A DNA stretch of 47,788 nt from Candidatus Amesbacteria bacterium GW2011_GWC2_45_19 (GCA_001001555.1 LCKS01000006.1:1-47788), one strand, 5' to 3'. Numbered from the stretch's first letter, positions 10,340 to 19,480 are shown. Numbers and translations: made by a program. The notes: generated from the sequence alone by a model not told the origin.

Positions 10340-11184
10340 CGTTTCTGACACTTAGGGCAATAATAAGTTCCCCGGCCCCCTAAAACAAATTTCTTAATTA
10401 CACTTTTACACCTTTTACACTTTTCCCCCTCCCGGTCATATACCCGGAAATGGTCCTGATAATGTCCCCCTAATCCATGCAGGTTCACATATTTAGCATC
10501 CGCCGCCGTGGCCCCGCCGTACTTTATTCCTTCCCTGAGCACCCTGACCACCCCGGCGTACAAATCGTGGTATTGCTTGGCCGTTAAAGTATTGGCTGGC
10601 CGCCGCGGATTAATCTTCGCCTCCCACAGCGCATCATTGGCATAAATATTCCCCACCCCGGAAATAATTTCCTGATCCATGATGGCAATCTTGATAGGTT
10701 TTTTAAGTCCCTTAAGTAACTTAAGAAACTTAGGGGTGTTTAAACTAAAAGGCTCCGGCCCCAGCTTGTCTACAAACTTAGGATTCAGCATTACCCAGCC
10801 AAACATCCTCTGATCATTGAAATACAATGTTCCACCTGAGAGGTGGAACATTGCTCTAGTGTGTTTACTGGGCATCTTGTTCACAAAATCCTCTGTCGGA
10901 TGCCCACCCACAACCCTAGCACTTAGCACTTGGCCCTTAGCACTTGGCACATAAACAAGCTGTCCTGTCATTTTGAAGTGAAAGCCTAAATTCAATCCCG
11001 GCCCAAAATTAATCAGCAATACTTTACCTTTCCTCTCAATACTCACCACTTTTTTCCCGACTATTTTACTCAAATCTCCATGCACAGTTTTCAAATTTCG
11101 AATTTCAAATTTCAAATTCGTCTGCCCCACCAGCACTTTCTCCAGTTGCAGTCTCACTGTTTCTATTTCAGGTAGTTCCGGCAT
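10336..11184 (-). CDS. mutM: Formamidopyrimidine-DNA glycosylase
   Basis: MPELPEIETVRLQLE, GVGNIYANDALW, C-terminal zinc finger CKRCKSVIKKFVLGGRGTYYCPKCQK. Confidence 0.96.
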   Translation of the reverse strand: MPELPEIETVRLQLEKVLVGQTNLKFEIRNLKTVHGDLSKIVGKKVVSIERKGKVLLINFGPGLNLGFHFKMTGQLVYVPSAKGQVLSARVVGGHPTEDFVNKMPSKHTRAMFHLSGGTLYFNDQRMFGWVMLNPKFVDKLGPEPFSLNTPKFLKLLKGLKKPIKIAIMDQEIISGVGNIYANDALWEAKINPRRPANTLTAKQYHDLYAGVVRVLREGIKYGGATAADAKYVNLHGLGGHYQDHFRVYDREGEKCKRCKSVIKKFVLGGRGTYYCPKCQKR

Positions 11185-11632
11185 AGCCTAGTTTTTTTTG
11201 GAAAAACAGCTTAAACAACCGGTGCGCCATCAAAGTCCCGGTTTGGTAATCCCCCATGCCTTTCATCAAATGTGACCTGATCGGCTTAAACAAATTTAAG
11301 TTTATCCAACTCCAGTCGGTATGGGCAGTAATCACCCACTCCTTTTTGTCGACACTTAAAAAAAGCCTCAAATGTAATCTTTTCCTTCTAATCCCCATCA
11401 CCGCAACCAGATCCGCATGGTGTCTGTTTCCCACCACAATCCTAACATTAAATCCCATTTCGGCCAGCATCTTCTTTATTCGGGCCTTATCCAGTCCCTC
11501 TCCCCGCAAAACCAAAACTTTGTTTATCGGTTCCTTGCCTGACAATTCGTGTCTGCTTAATTTTCCATGAGACAAAAATTCGTTAACATTGGCAGTTGTT
11601 ATCTTAATTGTTGAGACGTCCGGAAACCGCAT
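11168..11632 (-). CDS. Hypothetical protein
   Basis: 154 aa ORF between mutM and GT gene with small overlaps. Confidence 0.55.
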   Translation of the reverse strand: MRFPDVSTIKITTANVNEFLSHGKLSRHELSGKEPINKVLVLRGEGLDKARIKKMLAEMGFNVRIVVGNRHHADLVAVMGIRRKRLHLRLFLSVDKKEWVITAHTDWSWINLNLFKPIRSHLMKGMGDYQTGTLMAHRLFKLFFQKKLGYAGTT

Positions 11633-12716
11633 TAGTCAATTCTATCATTTGTCTTTTGAAATTTTCCTTGGAAAACTTCCGCGCATGTCTTTTCAAATTT
11701 CTAATTTCTAATTTCAAATTTTCAAACCTCTTTATTGCCTCTCCCAACCCCTCCACGGAATAATCATCGAATAACACGCCAGTTTTGCTGTCAACCACAG
11801 ATTCCCTGTACCCTCCTCCGTTAAAGGCAATCACCGGCGTGCCGCACATTTGCGCCTCCACCGGTGTCATCCCAAAATCTTCATCTTTGGCCAATGCCAA
11901 AAATCCTTTGGCCCCTGTCATCAATCTTGCCTTTTCCTCTTCATTCACTCTCCCCAAGAAATTGAAAATTGGAAATTTATTGTATCCCGCAAACTCACCC
12001 GCTATCTTTAATTTAAATCCATATTTTTTCGCCGCCTCCACCGCCATTTCAATCCCCTTTCCTCCTACCAACCTACTCACTATTAAATAGTAGCCCATAT
12101 CACCCCCCTTCCCCCCTCTTAATTTAAGAGGGGGGACCGAGGAGGGTGATATAACCTCAACTGGCGGATACACCACCACACTTTTCCTCCTATAAAATTT
12201 CTCGATTCTCTCCGCCACATTTTTAGAATTTGCCGCAAAAATATCCACTTTCTGCGCTTGCCTAAAGTCATACATCCGCAAGAAATGCCCCACTACAGCC
12301 GCGTATACCCGCACCGGCCAATATTTTTGCAAATTTACCGACGTGGGATACCCATATAGCCAGCGCGGGGGGGTGTGGCAATAACAAATCTCTGCCACGT
12401 TAAATTTCTTACCCAAACCTTTAGTGATGTACCAGCTGGCCGAAGTAATAATCAGGTCAAAACCAGAAAAGTCAAAACTTCCCCAAATCCAAGGAATTAA
12501 AAACCGCAGTGGACTATATAATTTATTATAAAAGGGCAAACTCTGAAACCACGACGTGATAATTTTTTTACCCGCAAACGCTTTCACTGTCGTCGATCCC
12601 GGCACCGCAAAGGCGGTATAAATCGGTGCTTCCGGCCACATTTCCGCCAGGGCTTCCAGCACCCTCTCCGCCCCTCCATACTCATTCAAATAATCGTGGA
12701 CGAGAGCTATTTTCAT
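11604..12716 (-). CDS. Glycosyltransferase family 4
   Basis: KIALVHDYLNEYGGAERVLEAL, LIVSRLVGGKGIEMAVEAA, EDFGMTPVEAQMCGTPVIAFNGGGYRESV. Confidence 0.93.
   Translation of the reverse strand: MKIALVHDYLNEYGGAERVLEALAEMWPEAPIYTAFAVPGSTTVKAFAGKKIITSWFQSLPFYNKLYSPLRFLIPWIWGSFDFSGFDLIITSASWYITKGLGKKFNVAEICYCHTPPRWLYGYPTSVNLQKYWPVRVYAAVVGHFLRMYDFRQAQKVDIFAANSKNVAERIEKFYRRKSVVVYPPVEVISPSSVPPLKLRGGKGGDMGYYLIVSRLVGGKGIEMAVEAAKKYGFKLKIAGEFAGYNKFPIFNFLGRVNEEEKARLMTGAKGFLALAKDEDFGMTPVEAQMCGTPVIAFNGGGYRESVVDSKTGVLFDDYSVEGLGEAIKRFENLKLEIRNLKRHARKFSKENFKRQMIELTNAVSGRLNN
12097..12153. repeat. Palindromic element family 2, copy b (inside GT gene)
   Basis: TATCACCCCCCTTCCCCCCTCTTAATTTAAGAGGGGGGACCGAGGAGGGTGATATA; peptide VPPLKLRGGKGGD. 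Confidence 0.9.
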
Positions 12717-13608
12717 CCTGCTGACCTCCCATTCTCTTAACTAAACTTTTATATCCTAATTCTTGCAAAACTTCAGTTATTTTTTGTGGGCTGGGCGTTG
12801 AGCATTGAGCACTATTGTAAGTCACTGGAGCGTCAATTCTAATTGTTGCCAGTCTTTTTGATAATTCTCCCCCTTCATACCCGTCAACAAGTTTCCTTAT
12901 AGTTCCCTCTCCTAGATTAGGAGAGGGTAAGGGTGAGGTACTTATAAATCTATATATTTTTTCAAAACTTCCAAACTCTTCAATTAATTGAACCGCAGTT
13001 TTCGGACCAATGCCAACAACCCCCGGATAATTGTCGCTACTGTCTCCTACCAAAGCTTTGTAATCAACAATCTGATTCGGGCGCACCCCCATCCTCTCCA
13101 TCACTTTTTCCTCATCCACAATTATCGTGTCACTTAGTCCTTTAACCGGCATATATAACCTTATTTTCTTATCTACCAACTGCATCAAATCCCTATCTCC
13201 AGTAATTACAATTATTTCGAGTTTTTGAGTTTTTGAGTTTTTGAGTTTTTGGCATATCGTCCCAATCAGATCGTCAGCCTCGAACCCCGAAAGTTGAAAA
13301 ACAGGAACTCCCATTTTTTCCAAAACTATTTTTAATTTGTTAACTTGTCCCCAAATATCTTCACTTACTTGTCTCTCTTTTTCCCTATTTGTCTGATACC
13401 CCACGTACATGGTGTGTCTAAAGGTAGGATCCGGATGGTCAAACACCACTGCCAGATGCGTCGGTTTCAACTCCTCAACGGCCTTGAGCATCATACTTAA
13501 AAACCCATACACCCCCGCCGTCGCCTCCCCGCTCCTATTCCTCCAATCCGGCAGGGCATAATAGGCTCGATGCAGCACACTATTCCCGTCGAGTATCAAA
13601 AGCTTCAT
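12682..13608 (-). CDS. Stand-alone 5'-3' exonuclease (PolA N-terminal domain type)
   Basis: LLILDGNSVLHRAYYALP, GFEADDLIGTI, VITGDRDLMQLV, ALVGDSSDNYPGVVGIGPKTAVQLI. Confidence 0.93.
   Translation of the reverse strand: MKLLILDGNSVLHRAYYALPDWRNRSGEATAGVYGFLSMMLKAVEELKPTHLAVVFDHPDPTFRHTMYVGYQTNREKERQVSEDIWGQVNKLKIVLEKMGVPVFQLSGFEADDLIGTICQKLKNSKTQKLEIIVITGDRDLMQLVDKKIRLYMPVKGLSDTIIVDEEKVMERMGVRPNQIVDYKALVGDSSDNYPGVVGIGPKTAVQLIEEFGSFEKIYRFISTSPLPSPNLGEGTIRKLVDGYEGGELSKRLATIRIDAPVTYNSAQCSTPSPQKITEVLQELGYKSLVKRMGGQQDENSSRPRLFE
12903..12940. repeat. Palindromic element family 2, copy c (inside 5'-3' exonuclease gene)
   Basis: TTCCCTCTCCTAGATTAGGAGAGGGTAAGGGTGAGGTA; peptide SPLPSPNLGEGT. Confidence 0.85.
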
Positions 13609-15512
13609 GCCATCATTTTAGCGAATTCGTCCCCATCCATAGTCTCTATCTCCATTAATTTATTCACCACCTTATCCATTTTCTTGCGGTATTTTCTAAT
13701 AATCGCCAGGGCTTTTTTGTAGGCTTCATCAATTATTTTTCTCACTTCGCTATCAATCTTATTCTGCATTTCCGGAGAAATTTGAGTTTGTTCCATATAG
13801 GCCCTCCCCCAATCGATCACGTCCTGAGCCGGCCCGTAATTAATCGGCCCCAGATCACTCATCCCATATTCCATCACCATATCCCGGGCTACGCTGGACG
13901 CCTTATCAATATCGTTGCTGGCCCCGGTTGTAAATTCATGGAAAACCAGCTCTTCCGCCGCCCGCCCCCCCAGCATCATGGCAATTTGGGCCAGCAGCCG
14001 GGACTGGGTTTCATACACCCGGTCTGCCGCCGGCGGCACCAAAGTATGCCCCAGGCTCATGCCCCGGGAAACTATAGAAATCCGGTGCACCGGATCCAAT
14101 CCTGATTGGGCCCAGTTCACCACCGCGTGCCCCGTTTCATGATAGGCCGTCATTTTCCGGTCGTCTTCGGTCTGCAATCTTTTTTTCTGCGGCCCCAGCT
14201 TGACTTTAGTCGCCGCCTCTTCAATATTTTCCGTGGTTATTTCTTTTTTAGCTTCTCTGGCCGCCCCGATGGCCGCTTCGTTAAGCATATTCTCCAAATC
14301 CGCCCCGGAGAAACCCACCGTCCGCTTAGCTACCGCTTCCCAATTTACCGACTCTACAAATGGTTTGTTTCTGGCATAAATCGCCAAAATAGCTTTCCGC
14401 CCTTCTATATCCGGCATATCCACCATCACCCGCCGGTCAAACCTCCCCGGCCGCACCAGCGCCGGATCCAAAAGTTCCGGGCGGTTGGTGGCTGCCAGCA
14501 CTACCACGTTCTCATTCGCCGCAAATCCGTCCATTTCTACTAAAATCTGATTCAGGGTTTGTTCCCTCTCGTCGTGCCCCCCCATCAGCCCATGTCCTCT
14601 CTGCCGGCCAATGGCGTCAATTTCGTCGATAAAAATAATCGCCGGCGCGTTCTTTTTAGCCGTAGCAAACAGGTCCCGCACCCGGGCCGATCCCACCCCC
14701 ACCAGCATTTCCATAAACTCACTTCCTGCCATTGAATAAAAGGGCACGCCGGCTTCTCCGGCTATCGCCCGCGCCAAGAGCGTCTTACCAACTCCGCTTG
14801 GGCCAATTAGCAGCGCCCCTTTGGGAGTTCTGGCTCCCAGGGCTTTATACTTGCCCGGATTTTTCAAAAAGTCCACTACCTCTTCCACTTCTTTTTTGGC
14901 TTCATCCACCCCGGCCACGTCCGCAAATTTCACCGACTGCTTGCCTTTATCAAACAGTCTGGCCCGGCTCTGTCCAAAGGAAAAAATACTGTCCTGCTGC
15001 CCCCTGGCCTGGCGCATCATGTACAACAGCACCAACAGCACCAGCCCCGTCCCCACCACACTTGGCAGCACTGCCGCCATCACCTGCCCAAAAGTCTGAT
15101 CTTTAATCTCGTATTTCACCGCGTCCGGTTTAATTTGCGCCCGGTCCAAAATTTCCGTAAAGCTGACATTCCCTTCTTTGCGGGAAAACATTACCTCATC
15201 TTTTTTATCTTTATAAGTCAGGGCCAGCCGGTCAGCAAACACTTCCACTTTCTCCATCTTTCCCGTCCGGATATCCTCCAGCGCCTGGGATAGCTGCACT
15301 TCTTTTTGCACTTTGGATCCGGACGTCCACAATCCCGCCAGGGACGCAACCATCAACCCCACCACCGCCCACCAAGCCAGCCGCTGTAAATTAAACTGCA
15401 TCTGAATCATCACTCCCCGCGCCGGTTTACCCCGAGCGGAGTCGAGGGGTTTTTTTCCATTCGTCCTATTTGTCCCATTGGCCTTAGTTGTCTTATCGGA
15501 CTCCTTCTTCAT
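13605..15512 (-). CDS. ftsH: ATP-dependent zinc metalloprotease FtsH
   Basis: [50 protein letters not shown]. Confidence 0.97.
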   Translation of the reverse strand: MKKESDKTTKANGTNRTNGKKPLDSARGKPARGVMIQMQFNLQRLAWWAVVGLMVASLAGLWTSGSKVQKEVQLSQALEDIRTGKMEKVEVFADRLALTYKDKKDEVMFSRKEGNVSFTEILDRAQIKPDAVKYEIKDQTFGQVMAAVLPSVVGTGLVLLVLLYMMRQARGQQDSIFSFGQSRARLFDKGKQSVKFADVAGVDEAKKEVEEVVDFLKNPGKYKALGARTPKGALLIGPSGVGKTLLARAIAGEAGVPFYSMAGSEFMEMLVGVGSARVRDLFATAKKNAPAIIFIDEIDAIGRQRGHGLMGGHDEREQTLNQILVEMDGFAANENVVVLAATNRPELLDPALVRPGRFDRRVMVDMPDIEGRKAILAIYARNKPFVESVNWEAVAKRTVGFSGADLENMLNEAAIGAAREAKKEITTENIEEAATKVKLGPQKKRLQTEDDRKMTAYHETGHAVVNWAQSGLDPVHRISIVSRGMSLGHTLVPPAADRVYETQSRLLAQIAMMLGGRAAEELVFHEFTTGASNDIDKASSVARDMVMEYGMSDLGPINYGPAQDVIDWGRAYMEQTQISPEMQNKIDSEVRKIIDEAYKKALAIIRKYRKKMDKVVNKLMEIETMDGDEFAKMMA

Positions 15513-15550
15513 AGCGCCCTATTTTACCTTACTCGGGCTCCCACTTCCAC

Positions 15551-16540
15551 CTATGGTTTTACAAATCCCACCCTATCGTACACTTCCAGAAGTTTTTTGT
15601 GGGACATTTCATAGGATCTTTCCGCTCCGTTTCTCAAGATCTCATCCAACTTCTCAGAGTCCGCAATTTCATAATATTTCTTTTGAAAGTTCGTTAAAAA
15701 CCTCTCTACTTCGTCAGCGACTGCAGTTTTAAACTGGCCATAGTTTAGACCAGCAAACCTTGTCTCCGATTCAGAGACAGAAACACCAGCCAACTGGCTA
15801 TAAATTTCCAGCAAATTAGAAATTCCCGGTTTCTTATCCCAGTCATACTTAACTTCTGATCCACTGTCAGTAACAGCTGCCATTATTTTCTTGCGGACCG
15901 AGCCCGGATCTTCCAGCAGACCCACCACCCCGTTAGAATTTGAGTCGCTTTTACTCATTTTTTTGCTGGGATCCGTCAAGCCCATCACCCGCCCCCCTAC
16001 CTTGGGAATCTTCAGCTCCGGCAGGACAAACGTTTCCCCGTATTTGGCATTAAATCTTTCGGCCACGTCCCGCGTCAACTCCACATGCTGCTTCTGATCC
16101 TCCCCCACCGGCACCTCTGTCGTGTCATAGAGCAAAATGTCCGCCGCCATCAAGGCCGGATAGTCAAACAGTCCCACACTTACAAATCCTTTCCCTTCGG
16201 ACTTTTCCTTGTACTGGATCATCCGGCCCATCTGGCCCATGGATAAATAGCAATTCAAGACCCAGCCCAAGTTTGCATGATCCGGGTTGTGCGACTGCAC
16301 AAACAACAAAGATTTTTCGGGATCAACTCCGGCGGCCAAAATAATGGCGGAGATTTCTTTGGTTTTTTGGGCTAGGGTTTTAGGGTCTTGCGGAATAGTA
16401 ATTGCGTGCATATCCACCACGCAGAAAATATTTAATCCGGCATCCTGGCCTTTCGCCCACTGCCTTACCGCCCCGATATAATTCCCAATATGCAAATCCC
16501 CCGATGGCTGGATTCCCGAAAACACAACTCTTTTATCCAT
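15551..16540 (-). CDS. trpS: Tryptophan--tRNA ligase
   Basis: VFSGIQPSGDLHIGNYIGA, PALMAADILLYDT, KKMSKSDSN. Confidence 0.96.
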   Translation of the reverse strand: MDKRVVFSGIQPSGDLHIGNYIGAVRQWAKGQDAGLNIFCVVDMHAITIPQDPKTLAQKTKEISAIILAAGVDPEKSLLFVQSHNPDHANLGWVLNCYLSMGQMGRMIQYKEKSEGKGFVSVGLFDYPALMAADILLYDTTEVPVGEDQKQHVELTRDVAERFNAKYGETFVLPELKIPKVGGRVMGLTDPSKKMSKSDSNSNGVVGLLEDPGSVRKKIMAAVTDSGSEVKYDWDKKPGISNLLEIYSQLAGVSVSESETRFAGLNYGQFKTAVADEVERFLTNFQKKYYEIADSEKLDEILRNGAERSYEMSHKKLLEVYDRVGFVKP

Positions 16541-16548
16541 ACCCCATT

Positions 16549-17127
16549 CTACCTCAATCTCCCCTCATATTTCAGCTCACCCCTAACTTTATATGTCTCC
16601 AGTTTCGCCAAGCCAGCCTTCATCATCTCTTCCTGCACCAGCTTGCCTTTTTTACACCCTTCGGGATTTTCTGTCAGCCCCGGCCGGGAGCGGTTAAAAG
16701 ACAGCCGCATGTAATCGCTTGGCAAAAATTTCGGCGTAAATTCACAATTTATCCACACCCAAGCCAGGACCCGGCCGTATTTATCATCTTGGTACCGATC
16801 GTACTCCAACCACACTTTCTTATCTTTCACCAAATCACTTAATCTCTTAACCGCTTCGCCTGCTTTTTCCTCTCCCCGCCCGGGAGCGTTTACGCCAACC
16901 GTCCTCACCCTCACTCCGTTTTGCAATTCAAAGGTATCCCCATCTGTGATTACTCTCACTATCCCGCTATCCGGAAACGCCTGTTTATTCCTATAAATAT
17001 CCGGCCCCAATTTCTGCCACCCCGTCCACCCCAAAACTCCCGCCAAAAGCAGTCCCGGTATCAACACCTCCTTCACCCCGATTTTCCTTAGCCACTTGGC
17101 AGTGAGGCGACTTTGTTTCTTAACCAC
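16549..17127 (-). CDS. Thermonuclease (SNase-like) family protein
   Basis: VRVITDGDTFELQNGVRVRTVGVNAPG, DKYGRVLAWVWINCEF. Confidence 0.88.
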   Translation of the reverse strand: MVKKQSRLTAKWLRKIGVKEVLIPGLLLAGVLGWTGWQKLGPDIYRNKQAFPDSGIVRVITDGDTFELQNGVRVRTVGVNAPGRGEEKAGEAVKRLSDLVKDKKVWLEYDRYQDDKYGRVLAWVWINCEFTPKFLPSDYMRLSFNRSRPGLTENPEGCKKGKLVQEEMMKAGLAKLETYKVRGELKYEGRLR

Positions 17128-17146
17128 ATCTCAAGTATCGCATATT

Positions 17147-17190
17147 TCCCTCTCCTGAAATAAGGAGAGGGACCAAGGGTGAGGTTTTGA
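17147..17190. repeat. Palindromic element family 2, copy d (intergenic)
   Basis: CCCTCTCCTGAAATAAGGAGAGGGACCAAGGGTGAGGTTTT. Confidence 0.85.
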
Positions 17191-17244
17191 AAGGCGTGGC
17201 CTTTTTGACCCAGTTTGATATATACATGGCCACCTGGCAAGAGA

Positions 17245-17253
17245 TGGTATAAT
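17245..17253 (+). promoter_or_regulatory. Extended -10 promoter candidate (TGgTATAAT)
   Basis: TGGTATAAT about 7 nt upstream of the start of the group I-like RNA; no clear -35. Confidence 0.4.
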
Positions 17254-17257
17254 ATAT

Positions 17258-17525
17258 CTGCCCTTTAAAAAGACATGCGGGGTAGTGTAAAGCCGCACGG
17301 AAGGCTAGTAGTATGGGCCCTTCCTGTAGTAATGCAGGACAGCAAATTTGGCTATATCGGTGGACACCCAGCACCAGTTGGTGCTGGACTATACCGAGGC
17401 AACCCTTCGACTTCGCTCATGGCAAGTCCCAGGAGAGTCCGTAGAGACTACACGCCAAATACCCTTCGGGGTAATGATATAGTCCGACACTCAAAGTAAT
17501 TTGAGATTACAGATCAAGCATAATC
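17258..17525 (+). ncRNA. Group I intron-like catalytic RNA; splice borders not resolved
   Basis: P1 CTGCCCU(17258-17264)/GGGGTAG(17279-17285) with terminal U.G; P2 GGAAGG/CCTTCC; P3 ATTTGGC(17346-17352)/GCCAAAT(17454-17460); P4 TCGGT/ACCGA; P5 CCAGCACC-AGTT-GGTGCTGG; P7 GACTA(17446-17450)/TAGTC(17480-17484); P8 TACCC-TTCG-GGGTA; P9 CTCAAA-GTAA-TTTGAG. Confidence 0.85.
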
Positions 17526-17596
17526 TTCCCCTTTGGTATGAGCTTTCTTTTTCTTATTGAAATTTAGAAACTTTTAGAGTAGTGTGTAATTAAAAT

Positions 17597-17962
17597 ATGC
17601 GAGATATTGAACAATTAATACATGATTGGGAGGTAGCGGCGGAAAGTGATGGAGCTCCGCCAGAAATAAGTGATGAGGAGAGACAAGCCTTGGCCGTAGC
17701 CTTTTTGAAAGCACAAACTGAACGAGGAAAAATTCATGGCTGGCCGATTTTGGGAATGTCATTCGAACAAGCACGGCGGGTCGATCAACTCGGTGAGAAG
17801 ATGAGGTCGATCCATGGTTTTGTCAGAGAGTCGTTACCAGTTATCTCGCCACGCATGATAGCGACCGACGAAGAGGCCCAAGCCTATATTAGGACAGTTG
17901 GAACACAGAGGTGGGGAGTAAATTTAAGAGGTGTGTTAGGTAAACTCACGGAGCGTTCATAA
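17597..17962 (+). CDS. Hypothetical protein downstream of the group I-like RNA
   Basis: 121 aa ORF followed by a hairpin terminator; no motif recognised, not LAGLIDADG/GIY-YIG/HNH. Confidence 0.55.
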   Translation: MRDIEQLIHDWEVAAESDGAPPEISDEERQALAVAFLKAQTERGKIHGWPILGMSFEQARRVDQLGEKMRSIHGFVRESLPVISPRMIATDEEAQAYIRTVGTQRWGVNLRGVLGKLTERS

Positions 17963-18011
17963 AACCAGGTTCTGATTTCATGGAGTCCCCGCAACAAGAA
18001 GCGCAGCTAAA

Positions 18012-18036
18012 TCCCACCTTCCGGGTGGGATTTTTG
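18012..18036 (+). terminator. Rho-independent terminator
   Basis: ATCCCACC-TTCC-GGGTGGGAT followed by TTTT. Confidence 0.8.
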
Positions 18037-18089
18037 GTTAAAGTAGGGTGAGTTATGGGGTGATACATGGTAAAATTAAGGCTAAATCT

Positions 18090-18161
18090 GGCTGCGTAGC
18101 TCAGCGGTAGAGCGGAGTCTTCATAAGGCTATGGTCACAGGTTCGAATCCTGTCGCAGCCA
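18090..18161 (+). tRNA. tRNA-Met (elongator type, anticodon CAT)
   Basis: Acceptor GGCTGCG/CGCAGCC, D arm GCTC..GAGC, anticodon loop TTCATAA, T arm ACAGG-TTCGAAT-CCTGT; no encoded CCA; close to E. coli elongator Met from memory. Confidence 0.95.
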
Positions 18162-18163
18162 CC

Positions 18164-18532
18164 CTAGTCGGCAATATACACCTTCCACCACCTCCGCCAA
18201 TTAGGCTGGCGCCCTTCCGAAGCTTTGGCGAAGGAGGGTTCCGATTCGATTTTAGGCAAAACAACGATCGTTTCCCCTTCTTTTCCTAGTCCCAATTTCT
18301 CCCTGGCTTCTTTTTCTATAAACTCCGGGCTTTGCACCTCCGCCAGTCTTTTCTTTAGCTCCTGATTTTCTAACTCCTGACTCCTGACTCCTGACTCCGC
18401 GTCCTTAATCCTATCCCCCGCTTTCCACAGTCTCCACACATTCGCAGACAATCTGACTGTAAACACTCCCATCACCAAAACCAGACCCCAATACAAAACT
18501 CTATTCTTTGTCTTCATATTGCCAATTATCAT
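18164..18532 (-). CDS. FtsB/DivIC-family septum formation initiator-like protein
   Basis: N-terminal TM, coiled coil, SPEFIEKEAREKLGLGKEGETIVVLP. Confidence 0.8.
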   Translation of the reverse strand: MIIGNMKTKNRVLYWGLVLVMGVFTVRLSANVWRLWKAGDRIKDAESGVRSQELENQELKKRLAEVQSPEFIEKEAREKLGLGKEGETIVVLPKIESEPSFAKASEGRQPNWRRWWKVYIAD

Positions 18533-18572
18533 TATATCCTGTAGAATCCCTTTGATTTAATTAACCTGTAGT

Positions 18573-19475
18573 ATGAATAATTTACCCACACCTATTAGCT
18601 TCGATATAGCCCTGGAGAAGTTTATCGCTCACCTGAAAAGTCAAAAGCGCTCCTCCGCCACTATCACCGCCTACGGCGGCGATTTAACCCAGCTCAAAAA
18701 TCATTTTGTTGGCAAACGCATCACCCAAGTCACTACCCTTACTCCCCAGCACCTGGCCGATTATCTGGCTTTCCTTTCCGCCAACAATTACACCGCCAAG
18801 TCCGTCAGCCGCAAGATCAACTCTCTCAAAACTTTCTTCAAATTTTTAAACCAAGGCCGTCTCACCCCCACCAACCCAGCCGAAGCCTTAGCCCACCCTA
18901 AATACACATCCTCTGCCCCCCGCATTCTTACCCCGGCCGAATACGCATCTCTGCGTGACGCGGTCCGCCTGGATATCAGAATGTCCGCCATTATCGAGCT
19001 GCTTCTGCAGACCGGGATGCGCATTTCCGAGCTGGCCAATCTGCACGTAGAAGACGTCCGGAAAAACGAAGTTTACATCCGTCCTTTGGAAAATAATGGC
19101 CCGCGTACAGTTCCCATTAACCGCTCCGTCTCCACCGCCGTCCAAAATTATCTCAACATCCGCTCCAGAGTTGCTGACCCCCACCTTTTTATCACCAAAA
19201 CCGGCCATCCCCTTTTAATCCGTAATATTCGCACCGCCATTGACAGATTTTTCAGAACCGCCGGAGTTAAAGGCGTCAAAGTCAATGATCTGCGCCACAC
19301 TTTCATGGCCCACCAACTCTCCGCCGGCTGCGACCCCCAATACCTGTCCCAAATCGCCGGCCACAAACGCCTGGCCTCTACCACCAAATATCTCGACTAC
19401 CTGCCTGCCGCCCGCCTGCCGGCAGGGCAGGGCAGGCAGGTGTCAAACCCCACCCCCCGCCTCACCGAACTTTAA
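18573..19475 (+). CDS. Tyrosine recombinase, XerC/XerD-like
   Basis: SAM-like N domain; LLQTGMRISELANL, LRHTFMAHQLSAGCDPQYLSQIAGHKRLASTTKYLDY. Confidence 0.92.
   Translation: MNNLPTPISFDIALEKFIAHLKSQKRSSATITAYGGDLTQLKNHFVGKRITQVTTLTPQHLADYLAFLSANNYTAKSVSRKINSLKTFFKFLNQGRLTPTNPAEALAHPKYTSSAPRILTPAEYASLRDAVRLDIRMSAIIELLLQTGMRISELANLHVEDVRKNEVYIRPLENNGPRTVPINRSVSTAVQNYLNIRSRVADPHLFITKTGHPLLIRNIRTAIDRFFRTAGVKGVKVNDLRHTFMAHQLSAGCDPQYLSQIAGHKRLASTTKYLDYLPAARLPAGQGRQVSNPTPRLTEL
19401..19440. repeat. GC-rich REP-like palindrome inside the recombinase 3' end
   Basis: CTGCCTGCCGCCCGCCTGCC/GGCAGGGCAGGGCAGGCAGG, near-perfect inverted repeat. Confidence 0.8.
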
Positions 19476-19480
19476 TAAAT

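Noticed and set aside
17120-17374. 84-aa minus-strand ORF MLGVHRYSQIC...
   Set aside because: Antisense to the ribozyme and including a palindromic element; no protein family resemblance.
17275-17499. 74-aa plus-strand ORF MRGSVKPHGRLVV...
   Set aside because: It coincides exactly with the group I-like RNA core; sequence constraint is explained by helices, not by protein motifs.
17258-17525. RNase P RNA or tmRNA interpretation
   Set aside because: Lacks the RNase P GAGGAAAGTCC/ACAGAAA motifs and any tmRNA TTCGA...CCA 3' domain or tag; the group I P3/P7/P8 arrangement fits better.
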